Made by a program: the position numbers and the translations under genes. Shown here piece after piece: positions 6,025 to 8,748 of a DNA stretch of 8,748 nucleotides. Every line of letters begins with the position of its first letter. Position 1 is the first letter of the stretch. Source of the stretch: Syntrophales bacterium (lineage in GTDB: Bacteria > Desulfobacterota > Syntrophia > Syntrophales > UBA5619). Location: the NCBI GenBank assembly GCA_023229765.1, contig JALNYO010000062.1:1-8748 (forward strand). The letters are read 5' to 3'. A model generated the notes under the pieces. The model was not told where the DNA came from. It searched no databases and worked only from the letters and a program-made list of their open reading frames with translations.

Positions 6025-7415
6025 ATTGGTTCAGAACGAATGAGCGGCTCTATGCTGATGGCGTGTCTCTTGAGAAGCTTCCAGAGCGTTACCCGGCTGA
6101 TTCCCAGCAGACGGGCCGCCTCTTGCCGGTTTCCCCCCGTATTTTCAAGGATTCGGAGCAGCTCTTCTTTACGTGTCCGGCCGCCCTCCCCCTTTTGGGG
6201 GCGGCAAGGAAGGCGCATTCCCACCGGATGCAGCGATGGTAGGTGGTGGGCAGAAATCAGCTCTTCACGGCATACGACGAAGGCGTATTCGAGGACGTTG
6301 ATAAGTTCCCGGATATTGCCGGGCCATTGCGAAGCAATCAGAAGCCCCATTGCCTGCTCCGTAACCCCCTGAATGTCCTTTCCCGTCCTCATCCGGATGG
6401 TTCGTATGAAATAATCCACAAGCAGGGGAATATCCTCCGGCCTTTCCCGGAGTGGAGGCAGGTTGATCGGGATTACATTCAACCGATAGAAAAGATCATC
6501 CCGGAAACCGCCTTCCCGGCACATCGCCCTGAGGTCCCTGTGGGTTGCGGCGATGATCCGCACGTCAACGCGGATCGGCGTCTGCTCGCCGACTCTCTCT
6601 ATCTCCTTTTCCTGAAGCGCCCGGAGAAGTTTGATCTGCATCGTCAGAGGAATGTCGCCGATTTCGTCCAGAAAAAGATCGCCCCTGTGGGCCGCTTCAA
6701 AGCGCCCCTTGCGGTCTCTGCCAGCGCCGGTGAAGGCGCCTTTCACATGGCCGAAGAGCTCGCTTTCCAGCAGCGATTCGCTCAAGGCCGCACAACTAAC
6801 CTTGATCAGGGGCCGCTTGTTTCTCTCCCCCAGGCGATGGATGGCGTTTACCGCCAGCTCTTTTCCCGTTCCGCTCTCGCCATAAATGATGATCGGGGCG
6901 TCGGAAGCTGCGGCGTTGCGGATCAGTTCAAAGACATCGGCCATCTTGCCGCTTTTGCCGATAATCCCCTCAAAGCCCTCCTGAGGCAACAGCAGGTGTT
7001 TAAGTTCCCGGATCACCTCTTCTTTTTCCACGAGATCAGTAATGTCCGTAATGGTTTCGACTCCGCCCACCGTTTTGCCGCTGCCGTCCTTCAGGATTGC
7101 GGCGTTCTTCAGCATATGGAGCGTTTTTCCATTCTTTCTGCGAAGCTGACAGCGGCGCTTGACCACTGTCCCCTTGGAAAACAGATCGCAATTCAATTCC
7201 TTTTTACCGGCTGCATTCGAACGGTCGGAAACGCAAACGTCGCAACCAAGAATTGTACAGGGCTGTCCCACCAGCTCCTTTTTGTCATAGCCGGTCATCT
7301 CCTCCAGCGCCCGATTGGAGGTCAGGATCTTACAGTCGACGTCTACAACGATGACGCCGTCCGTCATCGTATTCACGATGGTTTCCCAGTATTGTCCTAA
7401 ATGGTTGCTGAACAT
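6015..7415 (-). CDS. Sigma-54-dependent activator with cysteine-rich PAS sensor
   Basis: A 466-residue activator that drives RNA polymerase holding sigma-54. Residues 7-128 form a PAS domain with unusual cysteines: C53, C58 and C61 (PCTILGCDVC), C76 and C89, able in principle to hold a metal, iron-sulfur cluster or redox switch. The AAA+ core spans about 150-385: Walker A GESGTGKE (179-186), sigma-54 contact loop GAFTGA (226-231), Walker B LFLDEIGD (247-254), FRDDLFYRLN (304-313) and WPGNIREL (364-371). A Fis-type helix-turn-helix lies at 415-450. With no receiver domain, signal input is probably direct through PAS. It is divergent from the cytochrome gene, which has a sigma-54 promoter, so that gene is the likely target. 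GGA (7427-7425) in AAAGGAC precedes the ATG. The tail after the helix-turn-helix is about 12 residues longer than usual, perhaps from a deletion at the 3' junction. Confidence 0.93.
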   Translation of the reverse strand: MFSNHLGQYWETIVNTMTDGVIVVDVDCKILTSNRALEEMTGYDKKELVGQPCTILGCDVCVSDRSNAAGKKELNCDLFSKGTVVKRRCQLRRKNGKTLHMLKNAAILKDGSGKTVGGVETITDITDLVEKEEVIRELKHLLLPQEGFEGIIGKSGKMADVFELIRNAAASDAPIIIYGESGTGKELAVNAIHRLGERNKRPLIKVSCAALSESLLESELFGHVKGAFTGAGRDRKGRFEAAHRGDLFLDEIGDIPLTMQIKLLRALQEKEIERVGEQTPIRVDVRIIAATHRDLRAMCREGGFRDDLFYRLNVIPINLPPLRERPEDIPLLVDYFIRTIRMRTGKDIQGVTEQAMGLLIASQWPGNIRELINVLEYAFVVCREELISAHHLPSLHPVGMRLPCRPQKGEGGRTRKEELLRILENTGGNRQEAARLLGISRVTLWKLLKRHAISIEPLIRSEPIHL

Positions 7416-7449
7416 GGCTTTTGTCCTTTGTTTATTCGATAACGGATAA

Positions 7450-7498
7450 TGTTAATAAATGAACGTCTGTTAATTATCAAGCGTTTATTTTTTGTTAA
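7450..7498. promoter_or_regulatory. Three TGTTAA repeats, candidate activator-binding region
   Basis: TGTTAA occurs at 7450-7455, 7468-7473 and 7493-7498; the last is within the palindrome TGTTAACA. The outer copies also sit in a long imperfect inverted repeat (AATGTTAATAAA against TTTGTTAACATT). They lie about 95 to 145 bp before the -24 box, the usual distance for sigma-54 activator sites. An A/T-rich word in an A/T-rich spacer can repeat by chance. Confidence 0.4.
7452..7480 (-). promoter_or_regulatory. Candidate sigma-70 promoter of the activator gene
   Basis: On the minus strand TTGATA (7480-7475) and TATTAA (7457-7452) are spaced by 17 bases, matching -35 and -10 boxes at five and four of six positions. 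Transcription would start near 7445, leaving a leader of about 30 bases. Both boxes overlap TGTTAA words, so the activator could repress its own gene. Confidence 0.45.
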
Positions 7499-7539
7499 CA
7501 TTTGTTCGCCGATCGAGCCACTGCAATAATCTTGCTATC

Positions 7540-7563
7540 ATAATGAACTGTATTTGTTATTAT
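7540..7563. repeat. AT-rich inverted repeat before the cytochrome promoter
   Basis: ATAATGAAC (7540-7548) and GTTATTAT (7556-7563) pair with one bulged base around a seven-base spacer. It stands 28 bp before the -24 box, where a bending protein such as IHF or a further activator dimer could bind. Low complexity limits confidence. Confidence 0.25.
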
Positions 7564-7591
7564 TTTTTTTCATTCCCGTTTGGCCTGTCGA

Positions 7592-7607
7592 TGGCTCTCT
7601 TTTTGCT
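7592..7607 (+). promoter_or_regulatory. Sigma-54 (-24/-12) promoter of the cytochrome gene
   Basis: TGGCTCTCTTTTTGCT carries GG at 7593-7594 and GC at 7605-7606 with exactly ten bases between, the invariant spacing of sigma-54 promoters, and differs from consensus TGGCAC-N5-TTGC by one base. The start of transcription would be near 7617, followed by AGGAGGG at 7630-7636 and ATG at 7644, a compact leader. The divergent sigma-54 activator gene beside it supports the assignment. Confidence 0.78.
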
Positions 7608-7643
7608 GTTACCCCGGGAAACTTTAAACAGGAGGGAGTGTCT

Positions 7644-8633
7644 ATGAAATTAAAGATTTTTGCAATTGCGCTCATTCTGGGATTGTCCGTTGCTTCAGAC
7701 GTCCTGGCGGGGCCAAACCATGCCGACTTGCTTGCCGGCCCTTTCAAGAGCGGGCCCGAGGTGACAGCCAAGTGTCTGGAGTGCCACCAGAAACAGGCTC
7801 AGGATTTTATGAAGACGCCGCACTGGACCTGGTCTGACGAACAGGTGGTTCGCGGCAGGAAAGTATCCGTAGGCAAGAAGAACGTCATCAACAATTTCTG
7901 CATAGCCGTTCCTTCCAACGAGCCCCGGTGCACGGTCTGTCATGCCGGCTACGGCTACAAGAACAACCAGTATGACTTCACCAAGGCGGAGAACGTTGAT
8001 TGTCTGGCTTGCCATGATACGACGGGAAGCTATAAAAAAGTCTTTCCGGCGGTGGCGCCGGATCCCAAGTTGGATCTGACCAAGATTGCCCAGAGCGTCG
8101 GAAAAAGCTCCCGGAAAACTTGTGGTTCATGCCACTTCTACGGTGGAGGCGGAGACCATATAAAGCATGGGGATCTCGATTCCTCGATGACGGACCCGAC
8201 CGCGGAGCTCGACGTCCACATGGGCGGCAAGGCCAAGATGGGTTGCACCGACTGCCACAAAACCCAGAACCATGTAATTCGGGGAGAGTCCCTGCTGGTT
8301 TCGCAGGGGGACAAACTCCGCCTGCAGTGCGCTGATTGTCATGACAAGCCCCAGATCCACAAAAATGCGGCGTTGAACAGACATGCCAAAAAGGTGGCCT
8401 GCCAAACCTGTCACATCCCGACCATCGCCAGGGTGTTGCCAACCAAGGTCTGGTGGGATTGGTCGAAGGCCGGTCAGGATCTCAAACCGGAGAAGGATGC
8501 CTTCGGCATGGATACTTTTGCCAAGATTAAGGGGGAGTTCAAGTGGAACAAGGATTTCGCTCCCGAATACTTTTGGTACAACGGCAAGGTCGATCGGAAC
8601 CTTCCCGGCGACAAGATCGATCCGAACGAATAA
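7644..8633 (+). CDS. Multiheme cytochrome c, octaheme tetrathionate reductase family, C-terminally truncated
   Basis: A 329-residue exported cytochrome. MKLKIFAIALILGLSVASDV is a Sec signal peptide with likely cleavage after A22. Seven CXXCH heme sites are visible: C44-H48, C96-H100, C120-H124, C160-H164, C201-H205, C229-H233 and C253-H257. The spacing and stretches such as NNFCIAVPSNEPRCTVCHAG and EYFWYNGKVDRNLPGDKID match the octaheme cytochrome family typified by Shewanella OTR, periplasmic enzymes able to reduce tetrathionate, nitrite or hydroxylamine in vitro. Family members run to about 440 or more residues with an eighth CXXCH near the C-terminus; here the protein ends right after GDKIDPNE, so the last heme and about a quarter of the protein are missing. 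ATG 7644 is chosen because AGGAGGG and the sigma-54 promoter precede it; the TTG at 7554 lies before that promoter. Whether the shortened protein folds is unknown. Confidence 0.85.
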   Translation: MKLKIFAIALILGLSVASDVLAGPNHADLLAGPFKSGPEVTAKCLECHQKQAQDFMKTPHWTWSDEQVVRGRKVSVGKKNVINNFCIAVPSNEPRCTVCHAGYGYKNNQYDFTKAENVDCLACHDTTGSYKKVFPAVAPDPKLDLTKIAQSVGKSSRKTCGSCHFYGGGGDHIKHGDLDSSMTDPTAELDVHMGGKAKMGCTDCHKTQNHVIRGESLLVSQGDKLRLQCADCHDKPQIHKNAALNRHAKKVACQTCHIPTIARVLPTKVWWDWSKAGQDLKPEKDAFGMDTFAKIKGEFKWNKDFAPEYFWYNGKVDRNLPGDKIDPNE

Positions 8634-8673
8634 GGATAGATCGTGAGAGCGAAGCGAACCACGATCTTATCCT
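8633..8673. repeat. Imperfect inverted repeat starting at the cytochrome stop codon
   Basis: AGGATAGATCGTG (8633-8645) pairs with CACGATCTTATCCT (8660-8673) with one bulged T, around a 14-base loop AGAGCGAAGCGAAC. The repeat begins on the last base of the stop codon. It can be read as a terminator-like hairpin, though no T-run follows, or as a REP/MITE-like element whose insertion cut the cytochrome gene. The repeated GCGAA words in the loop favour a mobile or repeated element. Confidence 0.55.
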
Positions 8674-8748
8674 GTAGTTGGACGAGCCCGTTGGAAGTTG
8701 GCAGGGTTTTTGTATATGCAAATATCTTTTTTCGAGTGTGGGGCGGAT
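8674..8748. other. Window tail, no gene recognised
   Basis: None of the three plus-strand frames gives the expected continuation of the octaheme cytochrome after GDKIDP. The word GTTGG recurs at 8677-8681, 8690-8694 and 8697-8701. Nothing else can be supported before the window ends. Confidence 0.35.

Noticed and set aside
6243..7400. 385-residue plus-strand open frame opposite the sigma-54 activator
   Set aside because: It is an antisense shadow of a well-conserved AAA+ gene, and the product resembles nothing.
7554..7643. Upstream TTG start giving a 359-residue cytochrome
   Set aside because: It precedes the -24/-12 promoter and lacks a ribosome binding site, whereas ATG 7644 has AGGAGGG and opens a proper signal peptide.
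1..8748. tRNA, rRNA or known riboswitch
   Set aside because: No cloverleaf, rRNA core stretch or recognisable aptamer such as a B12-box was seen on either strand by eye, even upstream of the B12-dependent enzyme; this was not checked by a covariance-model search.

Overview
The window looks like a piece of chromosome from an anaerobic deltaproteobacterium (Desulfobacterota-like). This rests on gene content: a cobalamin-binding radical SAM enzyme, an NDP-forming acyl-CoA synthetase fragment, a sigma-54 activator with a cysteine-rich PAS domain, and a periplasmic multiheme cytochrome of the tetrathionate reductase/octaheme family. The genus cannot be told from the sequence. Much of the window has the texture of accessory DNA: an insertion-sequence end, palindromes, small repeats, and a run of truncated genes.

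Layout. At 1-48 the first 16 codons of an IS630-type transposase run off the left edge on the minus strand. Positions 49-321 hold no gene I recognise. A near-perfect 33-bp palindrome (322-354) sits just before a plus-strand series: B12-binding radical SAM enzyme (376-1740), TetR-family regulator (1812-2438), membrane methyltransferase of the isoprenylcysteine carboxyl methyltransferase type (2607-3224), and alpha/beta hydrolase (3283-4170). The palindrome is a good candidate operator for the TetR protein. The first two genes probably form one unit. The last two may be a separate, more AT-rich unit.

Positions 4171-4457 are a repeat-rich spacer: a triple 8-bp tandem repeat, a GGGGAC-bounded REP/MITE-like element, and a perfect 28-bp palindrome. 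Next comes a decayed stretch: the N-terminal half of an ACMSD-type amidohydrolase (4458-4985), the C-terminal part of an acyl-CoA synthetase alpha subunit (5025-5822), and the N-terminus of a HAD phosphatase (5806-6024). The first two appear joined by a deletion plus a frameshift. Both also carry substitutions at expected catalytic or metal-binding histidines.

The right third is a divergent regulator/target pair. A sigma-54-dependent activator (6015-7415, minus) faces a multiheme cytochrome c (7644-8633, plus) across a 228-bp intergenic region. That region has a clear -24/-12 promoter, a ribosome binding site, and repeated TGTTAA words that could be activator sites. The cytochrome stops after seven CXXCH motifs, short of the length and eight hemes expected of the octaheme family, and an imperfect inverted repeat begins at its stop codon. 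The most informative targets are this regulator-cytochrome module, the TetR palindrome with its radical SAM enzyme of unknown substrate, and the pairing of a carboxyl-methyltransferase-like enzyme with an esterase-like hydrolase. I do not see a clearly new defence or mobile system here.
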